From the NCBI RefSeq assembly GCF_019145495.1, contig NZ_JAHSTU010000011.1:174490-238489 (forward strand): a stretch of 64,000 nt of DNA. Direction: 5' to 3'. The stretch is from Pseudomonas azerbaijanoccidentalis. GTDB lineage: Bacteria > Pseudomonadota > Gammaproteobacteria > Pseudomonadales > Pseudomonadaceae. The notes under the pieces were generated by a model, which was not told where the DNA came from, ran no database searches, and saw nothing but the letters and a program-made list of their open reading frames with translations. A program made the translations under genes and the position numbers. Positions 17,901 through 28,120 of this stretch are shown piece by piece (the stretch's first letter is position 1; every line of letters begins with the position of its first letter).

Positions 17901-20900
17901 TCGAACAACTGCTCGAAGCCTTCCCCCAGACCCGGGAACAAGGCCTGTTTCAGGTCATGTTCAACCATCAGCAACGGGACCTCGGTGCGTTGAAACGCCT
18001 GCCGGGGTTGCTGGCCGAAGAGCTGCCTTGGCACAGCCGCGAAGCCAAGTTCGATTTGCAATTGCACAGCGAAGAAGACCGTAACGGTCGCCTGAGCCTG
18101 TCCTTCGACTACGCCAGCGAGTTATTCGATACGGCGACCATCGAACGGCTGTCCGAACATTTCAGTAACCTGTTGCGCGCCATTTGTGAGCAACCGCAAA
18201 CCGCCCTCGGCGACCTGCATCTGCTGACCGTCGCTGAACACGATCAGCAAGCCGACTGGTCCGTTGCACCGTGCTCCCCAGCCAGCCAATGGCTGCCCGA
18301 ACTGCTCAACGAACAGGCGCGCCACACCCCGGAGCACACCGCGCTGTTGTGGGACGGCGGCCAAATGGACTTTGCCGAGCTGCACACCCAGGCCAATCGC
18401 CTGGCCCATTATCTGCGCGACAAAGGTGTCGGGCCGGACGTCTGTGTGGCCATCGCCTGCGAGCGCTCGCCGCAACTGTTGATCGGCCTGTTGGCGATCA
18501 TCAAGGCCGGCGGCGCCTACGTGCCACTCGATCCGGATTACCCGGCCGAGCGTCTGGCCTACATGCTCAGCGACAGCGGCGTCGATTTGCTGCTGACGCA
18601 AACCCATTTGCTCGAGCGCCTGCCGGCGACTGAAGGCGTCTGCGTGATCGCCATGGACGCCTTGCATCTGGAAAACTGGCCGAGCCATGCGCCGGGCTTG
18701 CACCTGCACGGCGACAACCTCGCCTACGTGATTTACACCTCCGGCTCCACCGGGCAACCGAAAGGGGTCGGCAACACCCACGCGGCCCTCGCCGAGCGCC
18801 TGCAATGGATGCAGAACACCTATCGCCTGAACGACACTGACGTGCTGATGCAAAAGGCGCCGATTAGTTTCGACGTGTCGGTGTGGGAATGCTTCTGGCC
18901 GCTGATTACCGGCGCACGCCTGCTGATTGCCGGCCCCGGTGAACACCGTGATCCGCACCGCATCGCGCAATTGGTGCAGCAATATGGCGTGACTACGTTG
19001 CACTTCGTGCCGCCGCTGCTTGCGTTGTTCATCGACGAACCGCTCTCGGCTGAATGCACCAGCCTGCGTCGGGTGTTCTCCGGTGGCGAAGCCTTGCCCG
19101 CCGAACTGCGCAACCGCGTGCTGGAGCAACTGCCAGCGGCGCAACTGCACAACCGCTACGGCCCGACTGAAACCGCGATCAACGTCACCCATTGGCACTG
19201 CAGCCGTGCCGATGGCGAGCGCTCGCCGATTGGCCGGCCATTGGGCAATGTGATTTGCCGGGTTCTCGACAGCGATCTCAACCCCGTACCGGCCGGTGTG
19301 CCGGGGGAGTTGTGCATCAGCGGTATCGGTCTGGCCCGTGGCTATCTCGGCCGTCCGGGCCTGACCGCCGAACGTTTTGTCGTTGATCCCCTGGGCGAGC
19401 AGGGCGCGCGTTTGTACCGCACTGGCGACCGTGCGCGCTGGACTGCCGATGGCGTGATCGAATACCTCGGGCGCCTCGATCAGCAGGTCAAGCTGCGTGG
19501 CTTCCGTGTCGAACCGGAAGAAATCGAAGCGCGCCTGCTGGCCCAGGAAGGCGTCGCCCAAGCCGTGGTGCTGGTGCGCGAAACGTCGGCCGGTGGACAA
19601 CTGATCGGTTACTACACCAGCAGCGATTGCGCCGAACCCATCGACGCGCAAACCGCACGCCTGAAAAACGCCTTGGCGGCTGAACTGCCTGAATACATGG
19701 TCCCGGCACAACTGATGCGCCTGGACGAAATGCCCCTCAGCCCGAGTGGCAAACTCGACCGCCGCGCCTTGCCGGAACCGCAGTGGCAGGTTCGCGAACA
19801 CGTCGAGCCCGTGACTGAACTGGAGCAACAGATCGCCGGCATCTGGCGCGACGTGCTGGGCCTGGCGCAAGTCGGCCTGCACGACGATTTTTTTGCCCTG
19901 GGCGGCCACTCGCTGCTGGCCACGCAAATCATTTCCCGCACCCGTCAGGCCTGCGACGTCGAGTTGCCGCTGCGAGCGCTGTTCGAGAACAGTGAGCTGG
20001 GCGCGTTTGCCGAACAGGTGCGCCTGATTCAGGCCAGCGGCAGCACCAACAAACAACCGCCGATCAACAAAGTCGACCGCAGCCAACCGGTGCCCCTGTC
20101 CTATTCCCAGCAGCGCATGTGGTTCCTCTGGCAGATGGAACCGGACAGCCCGGCCTACAACGTCGGCGGTATGGCGCGGTTGCGCGGAGCGCTGGATGTC
20201 GGGCGATTCGAAGCCGCATTGCAAGCGCTGATCCTGCGCCATGAAACCCTGCGCACCACGTTCCCGAGTGTCGACGGCGTGGCGCGTCAACAAGTGCATG
20301 CCGAAACCGGCGTGCGCATGGACTGGAAGGACTTCACCGCACTGGGAGCCGACGGCCGCGAGTGGCAAGTGCAGCAACTGGCTGATGATGAAGCACACAA
20401 GCCGTTCGATCTGGAAACCGGGCCGCTGTTGCGTGCGTGTCTGGTCAAGACAGCCGAGCAGGAACACTACTTCGTGCTGACCTTGCACCACATCGTCACC
20501 GAAGGTTGGGCGATGGATATTTTCGCCCGTGAACTGAGTGCGCTGTACGAAGCCTTCGTTGATGACCGTGAATCGCCGTTGGCGCCGCTGCCGGTGCAAT
20601 ACCTGGATTACAGCGTGTGGCAGCGTCAGTGGCTGGAATCCGGCGAACGTCAGCGACAACTCGACTACTGGACCGCGCAACTGGGCCGCGAACATCCGTT
20701 GCTGGAGTTGCCGGCCGATCGTCCACGCCCACCGGTGCAAAGCCATCAGGGCGAGTTGTACCGTTTCGACTTGAGCGATGACCTCGCGGCACGGGTCCGT
20801 GCCTTCAACGCGCAAAATGGCCTGACCCTGTTCATGACCATGACCGCCGCGCTGGCCACGCTTTTGTATCGCTACAGCGGCCAGACTGACCTGCGCATCG

Positions 20901-23900
20901 GCGCGCCGGTGGCCAACCGGATTCGCCCGGAAAGCGAAGGGTTGATCGGCGCATTCCTCAACACTCAGGTCTTGCGTTGCCAGCTCGACGGGCAGATGTC
21001 CGTGGGCGAGTTGTTCGAGCAGGTTCTCCACACGGTCATCGAAGGCCAGTCCCATCAGGACCTGCCGTTCGATCACCTGGTGGAAGCCTTGCAACCACCG
21101 CGCAGTGCCGCTTACAACCCGTTGTTCCAGGTGATGTGCAATGTGCAGCGCTGGGAGTTTCAGCAGAGCCGAACTCTGGCCGGCATGACCGTCGAGTACC
21201 TGGCCAACGATGCCCGGGCGACCAAGTTCGACCTCAACCTGGAAGTCACCGACCTCGACCATCGCCTCGGTTGCTGCCTGACCTACAGCACCGATCTGTT
21301 CGACGAACCGCGCATTGCGCGCATGGCCGCACATTGGCGCAACCTGCTGGAGGCACTGATTGCCGATCCGCAACAGCGTCTCAGTGAACTGCCGTTGCTG
21401 GCCGCCGAGGAACAAATAAACCTGCTCGACAGCCTCGGCGTGGAGCCGGGCGAGCATCGTCTGGACCAGTGCATCCATCACCTGTTCAGCGAGCAGGCAC
21501 TGGCGCGTCCCGATGCGCCGGCGCTGACCTTCGCCGGGCAAACCCTGAGCTATGCCGAACTCGACAGCCGCGCCAATCGCCTCGCGTGGATGCTGCGCGA
21601 ACGCGGTGTCGGGCCGCAGGTGCGCGTGGGCCTGGCGCTTGAGCGTTCGCTGGAAATGGTCGTCGGCTTGCTGGCCATCCTCAAGGCCGGTGGCGCCTAT
21701 GTGCCGCTGGACCCGGAGTACCCGCTCGACCGTTTGCATTACATGATCGAAGACAGTGGCGTTGGCTTGCTCTTGAGCGACGCGGCAATGTTCAAAGCCC
21801 TTGATGAATTGCCGTCCAATGTCGGCCGCTGGTGTGTGGAAGAAGACGCGGCCGCGCTGGCCAATTACCCGGCCACCGAGCTGCCGTTTATCAGCCTGCC
21901 ACAACATCAGGCGTACCTGATCTACACCTCGGGTTCCACCGGTAAACCGAAAGGCGTGGTGGTGTCCCACGGCGAAATCGCCATGCACTGCCGCGCTGTG
22001 ATCGAGCGCTTTGGCATGCGCCCGGACGATTGCGAACTGCATTTTTATTCAATCAACTTTGACGCCGCCACCGAGCGTTTGCTGGTGCCTTTGTTGAGCG
22101 GTGCGCAAGTGGTGCTGCGTGCGCAGGGCCAATGGGATGCCGAAGAAATTTGCGGTCTGATCCGCACCCATCAGATCAACGTCCTCGGTTTCACCCCGAG
22201 CTATGGCAGCCAGTTGGCGCAATGGCTGGCGACTCGAAACGAGATTCTGCCGGTGCGCATGATCATCACCGGCGGCGAAGCGCTGACTGGTGAGCACCTG
22301 TCGCGGATTCGCGCAGCGTTCAAACCGAGTCTGTTCTTCAACGCTTACGGCCCGACCGAAACCGTGGTCATGCCGCTGGCCAGTCTGGCGCCTGAAGTGT
22401 TGGAAGAAGGCCTGGGCAGCGTGCCGATCGGCAGCGTGATCGGCGATCGCGTGGCGTACATTCTCGACGCCGATCTGGCGCTGGTTCCGCAAGGCGCGAC
22501 CGGTGAGTTGTACGTCGGTGGCGCGGGCCTGGCGCAGGGTTATCACCAGCGTCCGGGGATGACGGCGGAACGCTTTGTCGCCGATCCGTTTTCGGACAAG
22601 GGCGGACGCATCTACCGCACTGGCGACCTGGTGCGACAGCGCGCCGATGGTCTGGTGGAATACCTCGGGCGTATTGACCATCAAGTGAAAATCCGTGGTT
22701 TCCGCATCGAACTCGGGGAAATTGAAACCCGTCTGCTGGAGCACCAATCGATCCGTGAGGCCGTGGTGTTGGCGCTCGATGCACCTAGCGGCAAACAATT
22801 GGTTGGCTATCTGGTGAGCGACGTCGCAGCGCTTGGCGAAGCGCAACAGGCTGAGTTGCGCGAAGCCCTCAAGGCGCATCTGAAGTCGCAACTGCCGGAC
22901 TACATGGTGCCCACGCACCTGATCCTGCTGGCCAGCATGCCGCTGACCGCCAACGGCAAACTCGACCGCCGCGCACTGCCGGCGCCGGACCCAGAACTGA
23001 ATCGTCAGCAGTACGTGGCGCCGAGCAACGAGCTTGAACTCACACTGGCGCAGATCTGGTGCGAAGTGCTCAACGTCGAGCAGGTGGGTCTGAACGACAA
23101 CTTCTTCGAACTGGGCGGTGACTCGATCCTGTCGATCCAGGTGGTCAGCCGTGCGCGGCAGCAAAGCATTCATTTCAGCCCACGCGACCTGTTCCAGCAC
23201 CAGACCGTGCAGGCCCTCGCCACCGTGGCAACCCGCACCGAGCAGATCACCGCCGAGCAAGGCTTGCTCAGCGGTGAGTCGCAACTGACGCCGATCCAGC
23301 ACTGGTTCTTCGACACCGAGATTCCACAACGCCAACACTGGAACCAGGCGCTGTTGCTGCAACCGACTGCGCCGCTGGAACCCCATCGTCTGGAGCAAGC
23401 GCTGCTGGCGGTGATCGAGCAACACGATGCATTGCGCCTGCGCTTCAGTAACGTGGCGGGCCAATGGCACGCCGTACATCAGGCGATTTCCGATGCGCCG
23501 GTGTTGTGGCAGGTGCGCGTTGCGTCGATGGACAAGTGCGCGGCGCTGTTCGCCGATGCCCAGCGCAGCCTCGACCTCGCAGAGGGACCATTGATGCGTG
23601 CGCTGCTGGTCGATGGTCCGGAGGGCCAGCAACGCTTGTTCATCGCGATTCACCACTTGGTGGTCGATGGCGTTTCCTGGCGCGTGCTGCTCGACGATCT
23701 GCAAACCGTATATCGCCAACTCGATGCGCAGCAGTCGGTGAAGTTGCCGGCGAAAACCAGCGCCTTCAAGGACTGGGCGGCACGCTTGCAAGCGTATGCC
23801 GGCAGCGAATCCCTGCGTGAAGAGCTGAGCTGGTGGCAGGCGCAATTGGCCGGGCCGAGCGTCGATTTGCCGTGTGATCGCCCCGAGGGCGGTCGGCACA

Positions 23901-26900
23901 ATCGCCATGCGCAAACCGTCAGCGTGCGCCTCGACAGCGAGCGTACCCGGCAGTTGCTGCAACAGGCGCCGAGCGCTTATCGCACTCAAGTAAACGATCT
24001 GTTGCTGACCGCATTGGCCCGCGTGCTGTGCCGCTGGAGCGGTCACGCCTCAGTGTTGATTCAACTGGAAGGCCATGGCCGTGAAGCGCTGTTCGACGAG
24101 ATCGACCTGACCCGCACCGTCGGCTGGTTCACCAGCGCATACCCGCTGCGCCTGACCCCGTCGAACATTGAAGAAGCCGCCGGGCAGGGCGCTTCGATCA
24201 AGGCGATCAAGGAACAACTGCGCGCCGTGCCGCACAAAGGTCTGGGCTATGGCGTGCTGCGTTATCTGGCCGATGACCCGAGTCGCCAGAGCATGGCCCA
24301 GTTGCCGGTGGCGCCGATTACTTTCAACTACCTCGGTCAGTTCGACCAGAGTTTTGCTGCCGATGCCCTGTTCCATCCGCTGGATGAAGCCATCGGCGCG
24401 GCCCACGATGCCAATGCGCCGCTGCCTAATGAGTTGAGTGTCGACAGCCAGGTCTACGGCGGGGAACTGGTCCTGCGCTGGACCTTCAGCGCCGAGCGCT
24501 ACGATCCACACACCATCAACGATCTGGCGGACGCGTACCTTGGCGAGTTGCAGAGCCTGATCGCCCATTGCGTGCGTGACGATGCCGTGGGCCTGACGCC
24601 CTCGGACTTCCCGTTGGCCCGACTCAACCAGGCGCAACTGGATGCGCTGCCGATTCCGCCTGCGATCATCGAGGACGTTTACCCGCTGACCCCGATGCAG
24701 GAAGGCATGCTCCTGCACACCTTGCTGGAACCCGGCACCGGCCTGTACTACATGCAGGATCGCTATCGCATCAACAGTGAGCTCGACCCGCAGCGTTTCG
24801 CCCAGGCCTGGCAAGCGGTGATCGCCCGCCACGAAGCCTTGCGCGCATCGTTCTGCTGGAACGTCGGCGAAGACATGCTGCAGGTTATCCACAAGCCGGG
24901 CAGCACGCCGATCGAGTACCTCGACTGGAGCGGTATCGCCGATGCCGAGCAGGAACCGAAGCTGCAAACCTTGCTCAAGACCGAGCGTGAAGCCGGGTTC
25001 GATCTGCTCAATCATGCACCGTTCCATTTACGCCTGATTCGCGTGGGTGCGGCGCGCTACTGGTTCATGATGAGCAACCACCACATCCTCATCGATGCCT
25101 GGTGCCGTTCGCTGTTGATGAACGATTTCTTCGAAATCTACAGCGCCCTCGGCGAAGGCCGTGACGCGCAACTGGCCGTGCCGCCGCGTTATCGCGACTA
25201 CATTGGCTGGCTGCAACGCCAGAGTCTGGCCGAAGCGCGACAGTGGTGGAAAACCAACCTGCAAGGCTTCGAACGGACCACGCCGATCCCGAGCGACCGT
25301 CCATTCCTGCGCGAGCACGCGGGCGACAGCGGCGGCATGATCGTCGGCGACCGCTATACGCGACTCGACGCTCGCGACGGTGCGCAACTGCGTGAACTGG
25401 CCCAGGCCCATCAGCTGACCATCAACACTTTCGCCCAAGCCGCGTGGGCCTTGGTGCTGCGGCGTTTGAGCGGTGATCGTGACGTGTTGTTTGGCGTGAC
25501 GGTGGCCGGGCGTCCGGTGGACATGCCGCAGATGCAACGCACTGTTGGATTGTTCATCAACAGCGTCGCGCTGCGGGTGAAAATGCCGCAAGACGATCAG
25601 CGTTGCAGCGTGCGCCACTGGCTCAGCGGCTTGCTCGACAACAACATGCAACTGCGTGAGTACGAATACCTGCCGCTGGTGAATATCCAGGAGCAGAGCG
25701 AGTTGCCGAAGGGCCAGCCGCTGTTCGACAGCCTGTTCGTGTTCGAAAATGCCCCGGTGGAAACCTCGGTGCTGGACCACGCGCAGAGCCTCAACGCGAC
25801 CTCCGATTCGGGCCGCACGCACACCAACTTCCCGCTGACGGCCGTGTGCTATCCGGGCGATGACCTGGGTTTGCACCTGTCGTACGACCAGCGTTACTTC
25901 GATGAAAACACCGTCGAGCGCATGCTCGGTGAGTTCAAGCGTTTGTTGCTGGCGTTGGTCGCAGGGTTCCACGGTGACATGGCTGACTTGCCGTTGCTGG
26001 GTGCCGAGGAACAGAATTTCCTGATCCAAGGTTGCAACCAGAGCGAGCATGACTATCCGCTGGAGCAGAGCTACGTCAGTTTGTTCGAGGCACAGGTCGC
26101 CGAACATCCGCAGCGCATCGCCGCCAGTTGTCTGGCTGAGCAACACAGTTACGCCGAACTGAATCAGCGCAGTAACCGACTCGGCCATGCGCTGATGGCT
26201 GCCGGTGTCGGGCTTGATCAACCGGTCGCGTTGTTGGCCGAACGTAATCTTGATTTGCTCGGCATGATCATCGGCAGCTTCAAGGCCGGGGCCGGTTATC
26301 TGCCGTTGGACCCGGGCCTGCCAAGCCAGCGCCTGAGCCGCATCATTGATCTGAGCCGTACGCCGTTGCTGGTCTGCACCGAGGCGTGTCATGAACAAGC
26401 CGTGGCGTTGCTGGAGGCGTTCGGTTGTGCCAATCGACCCAAGCTGTTGGTCTGGGAAGAGGTGCAGGCCAGTGATGTTTCGGTGCTCAATCCGGGCATC
26501 TACAGCGGCCCGGACAACCTTGCCTACGTGATCTACACCTCCGGTTCCACCGGCTTGCCCAAGGGGGTGATGGTCGAACAGCGCGGCATGCTCAATAACC
26601 AATTGAGCAAGGTGCCGTACCTGAACCTGAGCGAGGATGACGTGATCGCGCAGACCGCTTCGCAAAGCTTCGACATCTCGGTCTGGCAGTTCCTCGCCGC
26701 ACCGTTGTTCGGCGCGCGGGTCGATATCGTGCCGAACACCATCGCCCATGATCCGCAAGGTTTGTTGGCGCATGTGCAGAGCCAGGGCATCACCGTGCTG
26801 GAAAGCGTGCCGTCGCTGATCCAGGGCATGCTCGCCCAGGAACGCATGAGCCTCGACGGCCTGCGCTGGATGTTGCCGACGGGGGAGGCGATGCCGCCGG

Positions 26901-27913
26901 AACTGGCGCACCAGTGGTTGCTGCGTTATCCAGATATCGGCTTGGTGAATGCCTATGGTCCGGCGGAATGCTCGGATGACGTGGCGTTCTTCCGCGTCGA
27001 CATGGCGTCTACTCGCGGCAGCTATCTGCCGATTGGTACGCCGACCGACAACAACCGTTTGTACCTGCTCGATGGCGCGCTGGAACTGGTGCCGCTGGGT
27101 GCGGTGGGCGAGTTGTGCGTGGCCGGTACCGGGGTCGGGCGCGGTTACGTCAGCGATCCGTTGCGCACCGCCCAGGTGTTTGTGCCCAACCCGTTTGGCG
27201 CACCGGGCGATCGTCTGTATCGCACCGGTGACCTGGCGCGGCGTCGCAGCGACGGTGTGTTGGAATACGTCGGACGCATCGACCATCAGGTGAAAATTCG
27301 CGGTTACCGCATCGAGCTGGGTGAAATCGAAGCGCGTCTGCATGAGCAACCGGAAGTTCGCGATGCGGCGGTGGGTGTGCAGGAAGGTGCGAACGGTAAA
27401 CACCTGGTCGGCTACCTGGTGGCAGCGGATTCAGCGCTCAACCCAGCCGAACGCCTGGAGCGCATCAAGCAACGCCTGCGTGCCGAACTACCGGAGTACA
27501 TGGTGCCGCTGCACTGGCTATGGCTCGACACAATGCCGCTCAACGCCAACGGCAAACTGGACCGCAAGGCCCTGCCGGCGCTGGAGATCGGCCAGTTGCA
27601 GAGTCAGGACTATGCAGCGCCACGCAACGAACTGGAGCAGACCCTGACCGCCATCTGGGCCGAAGTGCTGAAGGTGGAGAAGGTCGGTGTGCGCGACAAC
27701 TTCTTCGAGCTGGGCGGGCATTCGCTGCTGGCCACGCAGATTGCCTCGCGGGTGCAGAAAACCCTGCAACGGGATGTGCCGCTGCGGGCGATGTTCGAGT
27801 GCAGCACGGTGGAAGAACTGGCCGGGTACATTGGCGGGTTGGCGGCCAGTGATATCACCGAGGAGAAGGTGGATCGCTTGAATGACTTGATGGCGGAGCT
27901 GGAGGGGCTTTGA
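14915..27913 (+). CDS. pvdL: Pyoverdine chromophore peptide synthetase PvdL (four-module NRPS)
   Basis: A 4332-residue NRPS that starts pyoverdine assembly. Order seen: fatty acyl-AMP ligase (1 to ~590; YTSGSTALPKG near 168), carrier 1 (Ser611 in GGNS), condensation C1 (HHIIADG at 802), adenylation A1 (YTSGSTGQPKG at 1274), carrier 2 (Ser1666), C2 (HHIVTEG at 1858), A2 (2337), carrier 3 (Ser2737, GGDS), epimerase (HHLVVDG at 2913), C3 (HHILIDA at 3389), A3 (3874), carrier 4 (Ser4270). There is no thioesterase, so the chain passes to another synthetase. By homology A1 loads Glu, A2 Tyr (epimerised to D) and A3 diaminobutyrate; A3 pocket residues read by eye as D-I-W-E-L-T-A fit Dab. AGGAAA precedes the ATG at 14915; the 33 upstream codons are rejected. 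C2 has Glu where the last acid of HHxxxDG is normally Asp. Confidence 0.96.
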   Translation: MTDAFELPSTLVQALQRRAALTPDRVALRFLAETQDQSVVLTYRELDQRARTIAGALQAEADFGDRAVLLFPSGPDYVAAFFGCLYAGVIAVPAYPPESAKRHHQERLLSIISDAQPRLLLTSAGLRDALLQIEGAPPLLCVDTLDNALAERWVAADLQDDHIAFLQYTSGSTALPKGVQVSHGNLVANELLIRHGFGIDLNPDDVIVSWLPLYHDMGLIGGLLQPIFSGVPCVLMSPAYFLGRPLRWLEAISEYGGTISGGPDFAYRLCSERVSDSALERLDLSGWRVAYSGSEPIRLDTLERFAEKFAACGFTQDSFMASYGLAEATLFVAGTPRGQGIGNLRVDDQALTQNRAEAGEGSAIMSCGISQPEHAVLIVDPTSLAELADDSVGEVWAAGPSIALGYWRNPEASAKTFVQHAGRTWLRTGDLGFMRNGELFITGRLKDMLIVRGHNLYPQDIEQTVEREVEVVRKGRVAAFAVNVDGQEGIGIAAEISRSVQKILPPEALIKAIRQAVAEACQQAPSVVVLLNPGALPKTSSGKLQRSACRNRLADGSLDSYAVFPSATSESMGNAESGSALQNQIARIWCEQLQLTEVGADDHFFLLGGNSIAATQVVARLREELALELNLRLLFEAPTLGAFADAVARLQQDGGLAQGEITVLSRHQPMPQSLAQNRLWITWQLDPQSSAYNIPGALRLRGELNEDALRASFQQLIERHESLRTRFFERDGVALQQVVAAAEFNLQLIDISDLPAAEREARAQQIREDEARTQFDLEKGPLFWVTLVRLDDEEHQLLVTMHHIIADGWSLNVLIDEFSRLYAAACQGQQATLAPLPIQYADYGSWQRQWLAQGEGERQLAYWRNQLGDEHPTLNLATDHPRPAQQLHSAARHTVRLDASLSETIRQTAQAHESTSFMLLLAAFQTLLHRYSGQRDIRIGVPNANRPRLETQGLIGFFINTQVLRAELDSRQLFTQLLAQTRDAALGAQAHQDLPFEQLLEAFPQTREQGLFQVMFNHQQRDLGALKRLPGLLAEELPWHSREAKFDLQLHSEEDRNGRLSLSFDYASELFDTATIERLSEHFSNLLRAICEQPQTALGDLHLLTVAEHDQQADWSVAPCSPASQWLPELLNEQARHTPEHTALLWDGGQMDFAELHTQANRLAHYLRDKGVGPDVCVAIACERSPQLLIGLLAIIKAGGAYVPLDPDYPAERLAYMLSDSGVDLLLTQTHLLERLPATEGVCVIAMDALHLENWPSHAPGLHLHGDNLAYVIYTSGSTGQPKGVGNTHAALAERLQWMQNTYRLNDTDVLMQKAPISFDVSVWECFWPLITGARLLIAGPGEHRDPHRIAQLVQQYGVTTLHFVPPLLALFIDEPLSAECTSLRRVFSGGEALPAELRNRVLEQLPAAQLHNRYGPTETAINVTHWHCSRADGERSPIGRPLGNVICRVLDSDLNPVPAGVPGELCISGIGLARGYLGRPGLTAERFVVDPLGEQGARLYRTGDRARWTADGVIEYLGRLDQQVKLRGFRVEPEEIEARLLAQEGVAQAVVLVRETSAGGQLIGYYTSSDCAEPIDAQTARLKNALAAELPEYMVPAQLMRLDEMPLSPSGKLDRRALPEPQWQVREHVEPVTELEQQIAGIWRDVLGLAQVGLHDDFFALGGHSLLATQIISRTRQACDVELPLRALFENSELGAFAEQVRLIQASGSTNKQPPINKVDRSQPVPLSYSQQRMWFLWQMEPDSPAYNVGGMARLRGALDVGRFEAALQALILRHETLRTTFPSVDGVARQQVHAETGVRMDWKDFTALGADGREWQVQQLADDEAHKPFDLETGPLLRACLVKTAEQEHYFVLTLHHIVTEGWAMDIFARELSALYEAFVDDRESPLAPLPVQYLDYSVWQRQWLESGERQRQLDYWTAQLGREHPLLELPADRPRPPVQSHQGELYRFDLSDDLAARVRAFNAQNGLTLFMTMTAALATLLYRYSGQTDLRIGAPVANRIRPESEGLIGAFLNTQVLRCQLDGQMSVGELFEQVLHTVIEGQSHQDLPFDHLVEALQPPRSAAYNPLFQVMCNVQRWEFQQSRTLAGMTVEYLANDARATKFDLNLEVTDLDHRLGCCLTYSTDLFDEPRIARMAAHWRNLLEALIADPQQRLSELPLLAAEEQINLLDSLGVEPGEHRLDQCIHHLFSEQALARPDAPALTFAGQTLSYAELDSRANRLAWMLRERGVGPQVRVGLALERSLEMVVGLLAILKAGGAYVPLDPEYPLDRLHYMIEDSGVGLLLSDAAMFKALDELPSNVGRWCVEEDAAALANYPATELPFISLPQHQAYLIYTSGSTGKPKGVVVSHGEIAMHCRAVIERFGMRPDDCELHFYSINFDAATERLLVPLLSGAQVVLRAQGQWDAEEICGLIRTHQINVLGFTPSYGSQLAQWLATRNEILPVRMIITGGEALTGEHLSRIRAAFKPSLFFNAYGPTETVVMPLASLAPEVLEEGLGSVPIGSVIGDRVAYILDADLALVPQGATGELYVGGAGLAQGYHQRPGMTAERFVADPFSDKGGRIYRTGDLVRQRADGLVEYLGRIDHQVKIRGFRIELGEIETRLLEHQSIREAVVLALDAPSGKQLVGYLVSDVAALGEAQQAELREALKAHLKSQLPDYMVPTHLILLASMPLTANGKLDRRALPAPDPELNRQQYVAPSNELELTLAQIWCEVLNVEQVGLNDNFFELGGDSILSIQVVSRARQQSIHFSPRDLFQHQTVQALATVATRTEQITAEQGLLSGESQLTPIQHWFFDTEIPQRQHWNQALLLQPTAPLEPHRLEQALLAVIEQHDALRLRFSNVAGQWHAVHQAISDAPVLWQVRVASMDKCAALFADAQRSLDLAEGPLMRALLVDGPEGQQRLFIAIHHLVVDGVSWRVLLDDLQTVYRQLDAQQSVKLPAKTSAFKDWAARLQAYAGSESLREELSWWQAQLAGPSVDLPCDRPEGGRHNRHAQTVSVRLDSERTRQLLQQAPSAYRTQVNDLLLTALARVLCRWSGHASVLIQLEGHGREALFDEIDLTRTVGWFTSAYPLRLTPSNIEEAAGQGASIKAIKEQLRAVPHKGLGYGVLRYLADDPSRQSMAQLPVAPITFNYLGQFDQSFAADALFHPLDEAIGAAHDANAPLPNELSVDSQVYGGELVLRWTFSAERYDPHTINDLADAYLGELQSLIAHCVRDDAVGLTPSDFPLARLNQAQLDALPIPPAIIEDVYPLTPMQEGMLLHTLLEPGTGLYYMQDRYRINSELDPQRFAQAWQAVIARHEALRASFCWNVGEDMLQVIHKPGSTPIEYLDWSGIADAEQEPKLQTLLKTEREAGFDLLNHAPFHLRLIRVGAARYWFMMSNHHILIDAWCRSLLMNDFFEIYSALGEGRDAQLAVPPRYRDYIGWLQRQSLAEARQWWKTNLQGFERTTPIPSDRPFLREHAGDSGGMIVGDRYTRLDARDGAQLRELAQAHQLTINTFAQAAWALVLRRLSGDRDVLFGVTVAGRPVDMPQMQRTVGLFINSVALRVKMPQDDQRCSVRHWLSGLLDNNMQLREYEYLPLVNIQEQSELPKGQPLFDSLFVFENAPVETSVLDHAQSLNATSDSGRTHTNFPLTAVCYPGDDLGLHLSYDQRYFDENTVERMLGEFKRLLLALVAGFHGDMADLPLLGAEEQNFLIQGCNQSEHDYPLEQSYVSLFEAQVAEHPQRIAASCLAEQHSYAELNQRSNRLGHALMAAGVGLDQPVALLAERNLDLLGMIIGSFKAGAGYLPLDPGLPSQRLSRIIDLSRTPLLVCTEACHEQAVALLEAFGCANRPKLLVWEEVQASDVSVLNPGIYSGPDNLAYVIYTSGSTGLPKGVMVEQRGMLNNQLSKVPYLNLSEDDVIAQTASQSFDISVWQFLAAPLFGARVDIVPNTIAHDPQGLLAHVQSQGITVLESVPSLIQGMLAQERMSLDGLRWMLPTGEAMPPELAHQWLLRYPDIGLVNAYGPAECSDDVAFFRVDMASTRGSYLPIGTPTDNNRLYLLDGALELVPLGAVGELCVAGTGVGRGYVSDPLRTAQVFVPNPFGAPGDRLYRTGDLARRRSDGVLEYVGRIDHQVKIRGYRIELGEIEARLHEQPEVRDAAVGVQEGANGKHLVGYLVAADSALNPAERLERIKQRLRAELPEYMVPLHWLWLDTMPLNANGKLDRKALPALEIGQLQSQDYAAPRNELEQTLTAIWAEVLKVEKVGVRDNFFELGGHSLLATQIASRVQKTLQRDVPLRAMFECSTVEELAGYIGGLAASDITEEKVDRLNDLMAELEGL

Positions 27914-27936
27914 TTCTCTAGCGTCCGAGCTGGCCT

Positions 27937-28029
27937 CATCGCTGGCAAGCCAGCTCCCACAAGATGCAGTGGTGGACACATAAAGTGTGAACAACATTGA
28001 TCCCTGTGGGAGCTGGCTTGCCAGCGATG
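27937..28029. repeat. REP doublet downstream of pvdL
   Basis: CATCGCTGGCAAGCCAGCTC... at 27937-27961 and its complement at 28005-28029 form a perfect 25-bp inverted repeat around a 43-base loop. It is the same family as the atuE-atuF pair. Confidence 0.92.
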
Positions 28030-28120
28030 GCGGTTGTACAGACGCATACATTAGTGTGATTGACTGCGACGCGTCAGCCGCTCAGTCTTCCTGCTCCATT
28101 TTCACCAGCGGAGACATTCG

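Noticed and set aside
18122..22042. A 1306-codon open frame on the minus strand opposite pvdL
   Set aside because: It mirrors the codon bias of pvdL (high GC third positions), shows no domain, and lies wholly within a clearly coding NRPS. The similar frames at 15545-17323, 22049-24046 and 25028-27403 are the same effect.
27937..28029. REP doublets as a CRISPR array or transposon ends
   Set aside because: Only two inverted copies per site, no regular spacers, no cas genes and no transposase between the arms.
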